From an uncultured Alphaproteobacteria bacterium (GTDB lineage: Bacteria > Pseudomonadota > Alphaproteobacteria > Rs-D84), in contig CANQCM010000002.1 in NCBI GenBank assembly GCA_947589625.1, positions 1 through 30,753 of the forward strand: a DNA stretch of 30,753 bases, in the 5' to 3' direction. Each line of letters begins with the position of its first letter. The stretch's first letter is position 1. Both the position numbers and the translations under genes were made by a program. Positions 8,787-17,543 of this stretch are shown here, one piece after another. Under the pieces are notes generated by a model, which worked only from the letters and a program-made list of their open reading frames with translations, ran no database searches and was not told the DNA's origin.

Positions 8787-8814
8787 TTGATAAGTTATTT
8801 TTCTGTATTATAAT
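8787..8814 (+). promoter_or_regulatory. promoter of the UvrD/PcrA-like helicase gene
   Basis: TTGATA (8787-8792), a 16-bp spacer and TATAAT (8809-8814). Seven nt past the -10 is position 8821, the GTG codon, so the transcript is predicted to be leaderless from GTG, or to have a 9-nt leader if ATG 8830 is used. Confidence 0.75.
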
Positions 8815-8820
8815 GAAACC

Positions 8821-10911
8821 GTGAATTCAATGCTAGAAAATCTTAATCCTGAACAAATACGCGCAGTCAAAACGACAGAAGGCCCATTGTTGGTACTGTC
8901 AGGTGCTGGGACGGGGAAAACGCGCGTTCTGACCACACGAATTGCATATATTTTGAATAATGATTTGGCGTTGCCGTGGCAGATTCTGGCACTGACATTT
9001 ACTAATAAAGCCGCCAATGAAATGAAAAATCGTATTGCGGCGTTTGGGGCGTCTGGGGTTGCGTGGAATGCACGCGATTTATGGTGTGGAACATTTCATT
9101 CTGTTGCGTTACGAATTTTGCGCGCAAATGCAGAAAGTTTGGGTCTGCGGCGCGATTTTATCATATATGGCGAAGACGAACAAAAATCTGTTTTGAAATC
9201 TGTGTTGGCTGATATGGGGTTGGACACCAAAGATTTTAATCCGTCTGATTGGGTTGAACGTATATCTGCAATCAAAGATCGTGGGTTAAATCCGCCTGAA
9301 TCAATCAGTGACATTGCAAGAAAAATTCTTGACGCATATAATGCAGAGTTGACGCGGTTGTCTGCGCTGGATTTCGGCGATATTATCTTGAAAGTCTTGC
9401 AATTGTTTGATACGTGTCCTGATGTTTTGGCGCGTTATCAACGGCAATTCAAATATATTTTAGTTGATGAATTTCAAGATACTAATAATGCGCAAATGCA
9501 AATGCTGGAATTTTTGACGCGCGATAAAGACGCGCCAAATATTTGCTGTGTTGGTGATGATGACCAATCTATTTATTCATGGCGCGGTGCAGAAATTAAA
9601 CATATTTTGAATTTTGAACATACATACCCAAATGCGCAAATTATTAGGCTAGAGACAAATTACCGCAGTACTGGAAATATTTTAGGGGCTGCAAATTCAC
9701 TGATACGGCATAACAACAATCGGTTAGGCAAGGATTTGCGTACATCTGGCACTGGCGATGGCGAACCTGTATATATTATAACTTTGCCGTCTGATTTAGA
9801 CGAAGCGCGATTTATTGCAGACACAATTATTCACGAATCCAAAGGTAATTACAGCAATTTTGCAATCCTTATTCGCGCAGGCAGTTTATCGCGCCTGTTT
9901 GAAGAAGAATTTGCGCGTCGCAATATTCCGTATCGCTTAATTGGCGCAACCAAGTTTTATGACAGAATGGAAATTCGCGACGCAATTGCATATTTGCGCT
10001 TGATGGTGTATCCGTTTGATGACATTTCTTTTATGCGCGTTATTGGCAAACCACGCCGCGGAATTGGTGCGTCAACAATTGAAAAAATGCGCACGATGGG
10101 CATGCCATTGATGGACGCGTTGCGTACTGATGCCGTACCGCGTTCAAAACGCGCAGTAATTGATGAATTTTTATCTGCCTTTAATATAGATTGGCAAAAT
10201 ATGCCGCCCATGGACGCTGCAAATCAATTACTGGAAAATACAGGTTATATGAAAATGTGGCGCGAATCGCGTGATGTTGATGCAGGCGCGCGAATTGATA
10301 ACCTGCGTGAATTGATTACAAATGTGATTTCTAAATATGATTCTATGCCAGAATTTTTAGAGCAGGCAGCATTGATGATGACCGAAGATGACGAAGGTGC
10401 AGACGCGCGCGACAACGCAAATGCAGTGTCTGTTATGACTATGCATGCCGCCAAAGGTTTGGAATTTAATACGGTGTTTTTGCCAGCATGGGAAGACGGC
10501 ATTTTTCCAAATGAAATGACGGTGAACGAAGGCGCATTAGAAGAAGAACGCCGTTTGGCATATGTTGCAATTACGCGCGCCAGACGATTGTTGGTTATTA
10601 CAAATGCTACATCGCGCATGGTGTTTGGTCAACGCGAATACAATTCGCCCAGCAGATTTATCACAGAAATGGACAATAAATACTTGGTCTTTCGTGGTTG
10701 TGGTGTGCCGCGCAGTTATAACGCATATAATGCGCCAACACATCGTGTGCGCGAAAAAATTGAAAAGAAATCAGCAGTTGGGTGTTTAGTAAAACACGAT
10801 GAAATGGGTCAGGGTGTTGTCATTGAAGATAACGGCGATATTTTAACAATCGCATTCAGTGGGCGCGGTATTAAAAAAGTTGCCCGTGATTATGTTAAAT
10901 TTATAAATTAA
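8821..10911 (+). CDS. pcrA: UvrD/PcrA-family superfamily 1 DNA helicase
   Basis: An ATP-dependent 3'-5' DNA helicase for repair and for clearing replication obstacles. The set of SF1A motifs is visible: Walker A LSGAGTGKTR (Lys33), motif II ILVDEFQDTN, motif III GDDDQSIYSWRGAE, motif IV ETNYRSTGNIL, motif V TMHAAKGLEFNTVFLP, motif VI RRLAYVAITRARRLL. The last ~50 residues (GCLVKHDEMGQGVV onward) look like the small Tudor-like tail of PcrA/UvrD that contacts RNA polymerase. Length is 696 aa from GTG 8821 or 693 aa from ATG 8830; no Shine-Dalgarno sequence supports either, and the promoter position favours GTG. Its stop codon overlaps the stop of the convergent VirB6-like gene by 2 nt, with no terminator between. 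It could be named uvrD or pcrA. Confidence 0.94.
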   Translation: MNSMLENLNPEQIRAVKTTEGPLLVLSGAGTGKTRVLTTRIAYILNNDLALPWQILALTFTNKAANEMKNRIAAFGASGVAWNARDLWCGTFHSVALRILRANAESLGLRRDFIIYGEDEQKSVLKSVLADMGLDTKDFNPSDWVERISAIKDRGLNPPESISDIARKILDAYNAELTRLSALDFGDIILKVLQLFDTCPDVLARYQRQFKYILVDEFQDTNNAQMQMLEFLTRDKDAPNICCVGDDDQSIYSWRGAEIKHILNFEHTYPNAQIIRLETNYRSTGNILGAANSLIRHNNNRLGKDLRTSGTGDGEPVYIITLPSDLDEARFIADTIIHESKGNYSNFAILIRAGSLSRLFEEEFARRNIPYRLIGATKFYDRMEIRDAIAYLRLMVYPFDDISFMRVIGKPRRGIGASTIEKMRTMGMPLMDALRTDAVPRSKRAVIDEFLSAFNIDWQNMPPMDAANQLLENTGYMKMWRESRDVDAGARIDNLRELITNVISKYDSMPEFLEQAALMMTEDDEGADARDNANAVSVMTMHAAKGLEFNTVFLPAWEDGIFPNEMTVNEGALEEERRLAYVAITRARRLLVITNATSRMVFGQREYNSPSRFITEMDNKYLVFRGCGVPRSYNAYNAPTHRVREKIEKKSAVGCLVKHDEMGQGVVIEDNGDILTIAFSGRGIKKVARDYVKFIN

Positions 10912-12209
10912 GATTTCTTTTCGTTGCGAATAATTTTCCACCATTCGCGTGCTGTTTTTGTTGTGTTGTTCCATAACTTTTGCGCATCTTGACGGAATGT
11001 GTTACCAAAATCAGCGGTTATGCCGCCACCAATATCAGATGCAATCTTGTCGGCACGACCTGCCAGATATGCAACCAAACAACCTGTCAGCAATATGGTC
11101 ATAAAATCTGTGTTTTCTAAACTGGGGATTTGGGCTGCCAGATTTGTGTTCATTGTGACCGACAGCAACGCGGCGCATAATGCGATTACAATTGATAACG
11201 ATACAAAATAAATTGCAGCGCGAATAAAATGCAAGATTTGATTTTGTAAAGATTCTGCCTTGAACAGACCAATGAATTGGTTGAATATATCGCCTGCGAT
11301 TCCTTTATATGATGTTTTGCCCAATGTTTCAACAATGGCGGTAAATGGCAACATCATCAATGTTAAGAATAAATCTGCAATTACACCAAATGCGATAAAT
11401 GCAAACCGAAAACCATTGTATATAAACAAACAAATAAATATAATCCCAACAACAAAAGTAAACATACTGCGCCCAATGCCAGCAACTGTCCATTTCCAGC
11501 CAGCCGCCACAGCGGTATAAAAGAACCCAGACAATCTGGTGGGTACGCATAAAATATCTGCGGTGGTATTTGTGTCCAGCATCAACGGCATATTGGCATG
11601 TGATGCCACATAGTTATGTATTGCGCCACATGTATCAGGCAGGGAAATTCCTGACACCGATACAACCGTATTTAATATCAAATCTGATAAATATGTGCCT
11701 ATGGAAATTACAGGCCCCATTATCCACATGAAAACCTGTGCCGCGCCAAAATTCAAAATAATCAGCCATACCGCCAGAACAAAACCTTTTCGTATAATTG
11801 ATTCTATTTTGTCGCGTGCGCCTTTGCCACTCACGATAATTTGATATCCTTCAAATGCAATCCAAAACGCGTATGCCATAATCAAGAAAATGATTGTGAA
11901 TCGTACCAGTGAATTATCAAGGACTTGCGCAACCTTGGACAATCCCATTATAAACGCCATGCCAACTTTGGCTTCTATGGGAACATAATCATCAACCAAT
12001 TGAACATTTGGGTTGTTATAAAAGCTGGCAATGTCTTGTTTTGTCGTAGAGATAAAATTTTTTTGATTGTTTTCTGTAACCCATGTACCATATTCGCCAA
12101 TATCACCAGATGGTACATTGGATTCAGCGTATACAGGCGTTGCAAAGACTGCGATTGCGCAAACGCACATTATAAATTTTGATAAAAATCTTTTTGCGAT
12201 TCTTAACAT
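10908..12209 (-). CDS. VirB6/TrbL-like polytopic membrane protein D
   Basis: Fourth and last gene of the minus-strand VirB6-like run, 433 aa. It has a signal peptide (cleavage likely after ATPVYA, residue 28), then a soluble stretch of about 55 residues, about seven hydrophobic segments between residues 85 and 385, and a basic C-terminal tail containing adjacent tryptophans (AREWWKIIRNEKKS). Such proteins form the inner-membrane channel or platform of type IV secretion systems. The assignment rests on hydrophobic layout, size and company rather than a sharp motif. It starts 3 nt after the stop of gene C, so translation is probably coupled. No C-x-x-C motif near the N-terminus, unlike B, C and E. 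Confidence 0.72.
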   Translation of the reverse strand: MLRIAKRFLSKFIMCVCAIAVFATPVYAESNVPSGDIGEYGTWVTENNQKNFISTTKQDIASFYNNPNVQLVDDYVPIEAKVGMAFIMGLSKVAQVLDNSLVRFTIIFLIMAYAFWIAFEGYQIIVSGKGARDKIESIIRKGFVLAVWLIILNFGAAQVFMWIMGPVISIGTYLSDLILNTVVSVSGISLPDTCGAIHNYVASHANMPLMLDTNTTADILCVPTRLSGFFYTAVAAGWKWTVAGIGRSMFTFVVGIIFICLFIYNGFRFAFIAFGVIADLFLTLMMLPFTAIVETLGKTSYKGIAGDIFNQFIGLFKAESLQNQILHFIRAAIYFVSLSIVIALCAALLSVTMNTNLAAQIPSLENTDFMTILLTGCLVAYLAGRADKIASDIGGGITADFGNTFRQDAQKLWNNTTKTAREWWKIIRNEKKS

Positions 12210-12212
12210 TTA

Positions 12213-13640
12213 CTATTTACTCCGTGCCTTGGATATTGCAGATGCAATTTGTTCTGGCACAGACCAGATTTTTTTGCCCAATGTTTTTATATTTCCGCCA
12301 ATATCAAATTGTTCTTTTGATGTTTTGCCCAACAACGCATCAACCTTGGGCGATACTACATAGAAATATAACAAGAACATAAACAGCATCATAACAATAA
12401 AATCCCAACCATTTGACATAAAATCAAATGCGTGCGGATATTGTCGTTCAACAATTTCGCGTTGTGTGTTAAAGCAATCACGGAATTTATCTGCGTCCAT
12501 TTTGCCGTCTGATAAAGATACAGATTCGCATGTTGAAAACACATTTATAACAGACAGTGTTTGTGCGTCTGGATTTTCTGGGTGCATGCCCATCATTGGC
12601 GGTAAAATTGCAGTATATCCGTCAATGGGTGAAGGGTAAAATTCGTCTGCAACAAAAGATACTGTGGCATATATGATAAGTATTTTTAATGTGACACCGA
12701 TAATACTGATTGCGCATTTAACCAACATTGTAATTGCGTTTTTTACAACGCCTGTGGCAAGCGCCCATGTGCCATCAAACGCGTATGCAGCAACCAACAG
12801 CGGTAAAAATATAATCAAGAATATCAATTTGAAAATAACAGATAAAACTTCAAAGAATAAATTAAACCCGATTATTAAAAACATTATGACCAGACCCAGA
12901 CCTGCAATCCATGTAATTGCGCCACCGCCCAGCCCCAGCCACGCATAATTCATTAATGCAAATCCGCCTGCGGCACCTGCCAGCATAACACTGTTCAAAT
13001 TGCCCATAATGCACATAAACGGCGCAAGTATCGGATTTAGAACATCGCCAGATGCGGTTGCACCAATATAACATGTCGCCGCGTCTGAAACGCCTGTTGC
13101 CGCCATGCCCAGTTCTGTGCCAATAAACATTACTGGCGTAATAATTATGTCCATTAATGCGCGTAATGCCGCTGTGCCGCCCATGCCCAGTGCGCCCAGT
13201 GCCGCGCCCACCAACATAACACGAATTGCCTGACGCAAAACAGGGTTAAACCATGCTTTGAAATCAATGCCTTTTTCTGATGTATCCAGTTCGGCTGTTT
13301 TTTTTGCATTATCTAGAATATATTGGATTGTATATATAAACAGATAAATTCCAAAACCCAAGACTAATAAAATCCAAATGTTATCTAGAATCGCATTCCA
13401 GAACATTTCTGCGGCGTTACCAATTACGGTAAATAATTCGGCGACATATCCGCACAGAAAACACCCATTTGCAGACCCAATGTCGCCATTTTCAACACCT
13501 GCGGCGGTTAAAAAATTACTCATACTGGTATATGTTAATGCCGCGCCACCCAACGAATGTGATAAATACCAAATACCAATCCCCAGCGCGATTGCACCCA
13601 TTAAAAACTTTATGGCGATTAAAATCAGTTTTGCTTTCAT
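12213..13640 (-). CDS. VirB6/TrbL-like polytopic membrane protein C
   Basis: Third gene of the run, 475 aa. An N-terminal membrane segment (about 5-25) is followed by an external loop with CFLC (Cys60, Cys63), then hydrophobic segments at about 85-105, 135-160, 210-290 and 305-330. A large soluble loop (about 335-405, with its own Cys pair) and a final membrane segment lead to a basic tail ending KARSK. The long, glycine-rich central hydrophobic block is typical of TrbL/VirB6 proteins. Its ATG overlaps the stop of gene B as ATGA (13637-13640), indicating translational coupling. Probably an inner-membrane part of a type IV secretion apparatus; no partner ATPase or core gene is adjacent. Confidence 0.77.
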   Translation of the reverse strand: MKAKLILIAIKFLMGAIALGIGIWYLSHSLGGAALTYTSMSNFLTAAGVENGDIGSANGCFLCGYVAELFTVIGNAAEMFWNAILDNIWILLVLGFGIYLFIYTIQYILDNAKKTAELDTSEKGIDFKAWFNPVLRQAIRVMLVGAALGALGMGGTAALRALMDIIITPVMFIGTELGMAATGVSDAATCYIGATASGDVLNPILAPFMCIMGNLNSVMLAGAAGGFALMNYAWLGLGGGAITWIAGLGLVIMFLIIGFNLFFEVLSVIFKLIFLIIFLPLLVAAYAFDGTWALATGVVKNAITMLVKCAISIIGVTLKILIIYATVSFVADEFYPSPIDGYTAILPPMMGMHPENPDAQTLSVINVFSTCESVSLSDGKMDADKFRDCFNTQREIVERQYPHAFDFMSNGWDFIVMMLFMFLLYFYVVSPKVDALLGKTSKEQFDIGGNIKTLGKKIWSVPEQIASAISKARSK

Positions 13641-14830
13641 TTTTTACTGCCGTCTTTTTCGCCACCGCTGATTATTGTTGTGCCAATTTGTTTGGCGGTA
13701 TTATAAACTTGTTTGGTTAAATTCAGTGCGTTGTTTGCCATTTCTTCACTCAAACTTTTTTCTTCGGAAACACCAAATGCGTCAAGAACCATTTTGGTAA
13801 CATCAGAAACATGGTCTGCGATAAAATTCACAACATATATTAAAACAATTGCAGAGGCCAGTGTCAATGCCGCCAGATTTTCATCTGATAAATCTGCGTC
13901 AAAAACATTTCCACTGGTTATAGCCGTCATTAAATCATTAACTGATGCGTCTGGGGCAGAAAAGAATTTTGCAATTATCATCATGATTACAGTATATGTT
14001 AAAACAGCCGATGCTAATGTTATAATTGCGTTAATCAGTTTTTTTATTTGACCTGTACCCAGATTTTTACCCAGACCAGAAATCCAATCTGGAACATTTT
14101 CTGCGCCTTTGAATGATACCATTATCAATGATAACGGAAAGAAAAATGCAAAGTATGTCATTGCGACAATAATATCAACAAAGTAAAAACAAAAACGAAC
14201 AAATATCTTGAAAAATCCATAAAATAAATACAGACCAATAAAGAACAAGATAATGTGTTTAATAACTGCGCCAATGCCTAATAATGCACGCCATGAAAAC
14301 GCAGATTCCATTACCGCAATCCCCAATTTCATATAAGATTGAAATTGCGTTATTGTTGTTTTCATCAGCAATATAATTGTGTTTCGTAATTGCGGACGAA
14401 ATATGCCATTGTCTGACATTTCCATTGGTTGATATGTAACGCGCTGGTTTACAGCATCGTCATTTGTTTGCAACATTGATTGCGTATAGTTTAATGCAAT
14501 TTGTGCCACAGGCTCAAATGTTATAGTTGTAACAAAACGCGGCATATATGCGCCCAACCCCAGAAATGCCATTGCAACCAAAGAATTTATAACAACGCGC
14601 TGAACAGATTTAGATAATAATTTGTCTTTTGCACCACCCTTGATATTTTTCCAAACTGCATTTAACACAAAGAAGGCAAATAAAACGCAAAATATTATAA
14701 TACATAAATTGGCAAATTGGTTGTATGCCGCAGCAGTTGCAGACGATACAATCTGAAACAGCCTGTCAAAAATCGGACAGCCCCAACACTGAACAGAATT
14801 ATCAACCAAAGAATTTAACCAGTTATTCAT
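13637..14830 (-). CDS. VirB6/TrbL-like polytopic membrane protein B
   Basis: Second gene of the run, 397 aa. It has no cleaved signal peptide; instead a short N-terminus carries CWGC (Cys15, Cys18) just before a segment that leads into the first membrane helix (about 40-60). Further hydrophobic segments lie at about 80-95, 180-240, 275-300 and 325-350. The tail is soluble, acidic then basic, ending GSKK. The CWxC plus following aromatic and hydrophobic pattern closely matches that of gene E at 16186. Its ATG overlaps the stop of gene A as ATGA (14827-14830). VirB6/TrbL-family membership is inferred from topology, context and the shared motif. Confidence 0.75.
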   Translation of the reverse strand: MNNWLNSLVDNSVQCWGCPIFDRLFQIVSSATAAAYNQFANLCIIIFCVLFAFFVLNAVWKNIKGGAKDKLLSKSVQRVVINSLVAMAFLGLGAYMPRFVTTITFEPVAQIALNYTQSMLQTNDDAVNQRVTYQPMEMSDNGIFRPQLRNTIILLMKTTITQFQSYMKLGIAVMESAFSWRALLGIGAVIKHIILFFIGLYLFYGFFKIFVRFCFYFVDIIVAMTYFAFFFPLSLIMVSFKGAENVPDWISGLGKNLGTGQIKKLINAIITLASAVLTYTVIMMIIAKFFSAPDASVNDLMTAITSGNVFDADLSDENLAALTLASAIVLIYVVNFIADHVSDVTKMVLDAFGVSEEKSLSEEMANNALNLTKQVYNTAKQIGTTIISGGEKDGSKK

Positions 14831-16119
14831 TTACTCTTAATCCACCCAACGGCTTTGCCGACTTTTTTGCCCCAATCTGAAATGCCTTTGCCCAAATTTT
14901 TAGAATCGGATTTTACACTGTTGTATAATTTATCCATACCGCTGCCGACATATCGTTGTAATTGTTCGCGCGTTAATTCAAATATGCGGAACATCAAATA
15001 AAATGTCATAATTGACGATAACCACAGCATGCTATGTAGCCCAAATTTATATGCCCCAGCCGTCATTTGCGGCAGATTTGTAGATGCCGCCCCATTTGCA
15101 GGGACTATAAATGCAGAACCAGTCCATTGAAACAGCGATTTTATAATTGCGATATTAATTGCCAATATAAACGCGCATGCAATCATTGTTATGACCAATT
15201 GTTGCAATGCTTTTATTATACCTGAAAACGCAGGCCATATATCCAGCCATTTGTCATTAGATTTTACAACATATGTTAAAACTTGGAACGGATATAGAAC
15301 TAATGCCATACCGAAATTAAATATGCCTTGAATAATCAGCAACGCCATAAACAAATTTGAACCAACAAATGTAGTAATCAATAATATGCCTGTTATAATG
15401 TCCATAAAACTAGACCCACCATGTGGAACAAGTGTTATAAGACCACGCAGACCGCGTGTTAAAAAATCAAATCCGCGTTTTATAATGCGGTTGTTTGCAT
15501 GCGATATTTCTGAAACAGGCCTTATTAAAAAATTACAAGAATTTTCAGAAATCCATGCCTTGGCAATAATATTTTCAGGACATTTTATTTCTGGGGCGTC
15601 TGTAAAATCGTCATTTAATGTTTCAGTTATCGCGTTTGTATAAATTGCACCAAATTCTAGAAACGGATTTACCAACCATTCTGTCAGATATACTGGTTTT
15701 ATTTGTAATAATACAGTTGCTGCAATAATTGCGCGTAATGCAGGTTTTAACATATTTGTTGCGATGGTCATACCTGTTGCCTTGCCAGATTGCATTTCGC
15801 CACCACCAGAAAAACCAAAGAACGAAACCCACATTGATGGTAAAAACAATTTTACTGCATACAATGATAATGAAATGGCAAGAAATCCCCAGACTAAAAT
15901 ATAAATAAACCCGTCGCCATTACCGACAAAAAATTCATAACCGCCAGTGGCAATTGCCATCATCGCGTCCAGCACCATGGGTACAAATGGCGCAAGATTA
16001 AAACTGTCAATTATGTCGCCAGCAAATGCAGACGCAGGCGCAAAAAACAGTGCGACAAATGCAACCATAATCAATCGCAAATTTTTGTTGCCCAGAAAAA
16101 TATGTTTTAGAAAATTCAT
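14827..16119 (-). CDS. VirB6/TrbL-like polytopic membrane protein A
   Basis: First gene of the minus-strand run, 430 aa. It has a clear signal peptide (cleavage after APASAFA, residue 33), then an N-terminal periplasmic stretch and hydrophobic segments near 70-95, 120-140, 235-280, 300-322 and 360-385. A basic amphipathic tail ends GKAVGWIKSK. The ATG at 16119 sits directly behind a GAGGGA ribosome site whose spacing is unusually short. An extended -10 promoter at 16144-16152 on this strand drives it and, through the ATGA overlaps, probably all four minus genes. The likely role is the inner-membrane channel layer of a type IV secretion system; specificity is unknown. Confidence 0.75.
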   Translation of the reverse strand: MNFLKHIFLGNKNLRLIMVAFVALFFAPASAFAGDIIDSFNLAPFVPMVLDAMMAIATGGYEFFVGNGDGFIYILVWGFLAISLSLYAVKLFLPSMWVSFFGFSGGGEMQSGKATGMTIATNMLKPALRAIIAATVLLQIKPVYLTEWLVNPFLEFGAIYTNAITETLNDDFTDAPEIKCPENIIAKAWISENSCNFLIRPVSEISHANNRIIKRGFDFLTRGLRGLITLVPHGGSSFMDIITGILLITTFVGSNLFMALLIIQGIFNFGMALVLYPFQVLTYVVKSNDKWLDIWPAFSGIIKALQQLVITMIACAFILAINIAIIKSLFQWTGSAFIVPANGAASTNLPQMTAGAYKFGLHSMLWLSSIMTFYLMFRIFELTREQLQRYVGSGMDKLYNSVKSDSKNLGKGISDWGKKVGKAVGWIKSK

Positions 16120-16143
16120 TTCCCTCGATATTTAACTCTATCA

Positions 16144-16152
16144 ATTATATCA
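16144..16152 (-). promoter_or_regulatory. extended -10 promoter of the VirB6-like A-D operon
   Basis: Read on the minus strand, 16152 to 16144 is TGATATAAT. It lies 24 nt before the ATG of gene A. TTGACA (16164-16159) is only 9 nt further upstream, too close to act as its -35. Confidence 0.6.
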
Positions 16153-16168
16153 CATTTCTGTCAAAATA

Positions 16169-16177
16169 TGATATACT
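16169..16177 (+). promoter_or_regulatory. extended -10 promoter of VirB6-like gene E, leaderless start
   Basis: TGATATACT, with the -10 hexamer at 16172-16177 ending 8 nt before ATG 16186. The predicted start is about 16184, so the leader is about 2 nt. No Shine-Dalgarno sequence. It lies back to back with the divergent promoter at 16144-16152. Confidence 0.6.
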
Positions 16178-16185
16178 TAAAACAA

Positions 16186-17475
16186 ATGAACGGATTAAAA
16201 AAATTCTGGATTGTATTTTTATCGTTTCTGCCATTTTCGGCAGGTGCTGTTGCGCCGCTGGTTGTTGGTGGAATTGCTGGACTGGGCGTAATTGCAGGCT
16301 TTTCAATATTCCGTTCTGTGGTGCCAGTCAATATGTCTGACGCAATGAATTTCTTTTCAACATGCTGGTCATGCCAGATGTTTTCAGACATTATGACCGT
16401 TATGTCAAATATGATTCCACCTGTTTATTCTGCAATTGGTCGGGTTGTTATTCCTTTTGCGGCGGCATTATTGGCAATATGGGTGGCATGGAAAATTTTA
16501 AGCGGTTTTATGAATTCAAAAATTGACAAGCCTTGGTCGTTGGTGTCGCAATTTGGAACGCAAATGATTAAATTTGCATTTATCAGCAGTTTATTAATAA
16601 TACCGTTGCCGCGTTTGTTAACAGATGTTGTCATAGAACCTGTATTTAATGTCGGACTAAGTTTAACTCATTTAATAACAGGTGAACAAGATTATGCAAA
16701 ATGTGTTGTTGCGACCGCGGTGGCAGACCCTGCAGCGGTCAGTGTTGATGCCGCCAATTCAGGCGCGTATTCGCCAAAATTGCGTTATAGCCTGGCATGT
16801 CAAATTGCAAATGTACATCAGATGACCGCATTGGGTATGACGGTTGGTTGGACTATGTTAAATATGGCATTTAATGACGAATATATGCATAAAATCATGT
16901 GGGGTATACCAATCTTTCCAAATGTGCCTATTTTCTTTGCAGGTTTGTTGGTGTTGGTGCTGTTCTTTTTTGCGATGTTGCCAATTCCATTATATTTTTT
17001 AGAGGTTTTTATCACATTGAGTATGGATTTGATAATGTTGCCACTGATGTTGCTGGCATGGCTGTTTTCAGGTTGGCCAATTTTTCCCCAAGGTGGCAAA
17101 AATATACGCGCAATGATTGATTATGTTATTAAATCAACCGCAGGCATTGCCATGGTTGGGGTATTTTTAACTTTTTCAGTAATGTTTCTGAACGCCGTAT
17201 TTGGCAAATGGCAAGGCGCCGCAACTTTACAAGTCGCAATGGCACAAAACGATTCGCATATATTGATGGACGCGCTGATGATGCGAAATGACAGTTTGGT
17301 TACCGTGATACTGATGGGAATATTTATCGCAATGTTTATGACGATGATACCTGCGCTGGTAAATACATTGTTTGCAAATGTGAATATACCGCAAAAATTC
17401 TATGAAACGACAAAAAAGAACATTGATGTTATGTGGAAAAACCTTAAAAAATGGTACACCACAATAAAAAAATAA
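16186..17475 (+). CDS. VirB6/TrbL-like polytopic membrane protein E
   Basis: Fifth member, divergent from the other four, 429 aa. ATG 16186 is preferred to the in-frame ATG at 16168 because the latter lies inside the -10 box. The N-terminus is hydrophobic (signal or anchor, about 5-45). CWSC follows (Cys60, Cys63) before a helix and membrane segment (about 85-105); more hydrophobic segments lie at about 125-145, 205-290 and 310-345, with the last near 370-395. The tail is basic and tryptophan-containing (MWKNLKKWYTTIKK). The CWxC motif and its distance from the first long hydrophobic segment match gene B. It is monocistronic as far as can be seen. The type IV secretion membrane component call is by family resemblance. 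Confidence 0.77.
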   Translation: MNGLKKFWIVFLSFLPFSAGAVAPLVVGGIAGLGVIAGFSIFRSVVPVNMSDAMNFFSTCWSCQMFSDIMTVMSNMIPPVYSAIGRVVIPFAAALLAIWVAWKILSGFMNSKIDKPWSLVSQFGTQMIKFAFISSLLIIPLPRLLTDVVIEPVFNVGLSLTHLITGEQDYAKCVVATAVADPAAVSVDAANSGAYSPKLRYSLACQIANVHQMTALGMTVGWTMLNMAFNDEYMHKIMWGIPIFPNVPIFFAGLLVLVLFFFAMLPIPLYFLEVFITLSMDLIMLPLMLLAWLFSGWPIFPQGGKNIRAMIDYVIKSTAGIAMVGVFLTFSVMFLNAVFGKWQGAATLQVAMAQNDSHILMDALMMRNDSLVTVILMGIFIAMFMTMIPALVNTLFANVNIPQKFYETTKKNIDVMWKNLKKWYTTIKK

Positions 17476-17526
17476 AAAATCAAGTCCTTTATTTAACATG
17501 CCCCCCTTTTTTGTTGCGTCCGAATC

Positions 17527-17535
17527 TGATATAAT
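17527..17535 (+). promoter_or_regulatory. extended -10 promoter, leaderless start
   Basis: TGATATAAT, with TATAAT at 17530-17535 ending 8 nt before ATG 17544. The predicted start is 17542. No ribosome site and no convincing -35; the upstream 30 bp carry a C6-T6 run. Confidence 0.6.
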
Positions 17536-17543
17536 TCATACCA

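Noticed and set aside
10908..17475. Integrative conjugative element
   Set aside because: No integrase, relaxase, coupling protein, attachment-site repeat or shift in base composition is visible around the VirB6-like genes.
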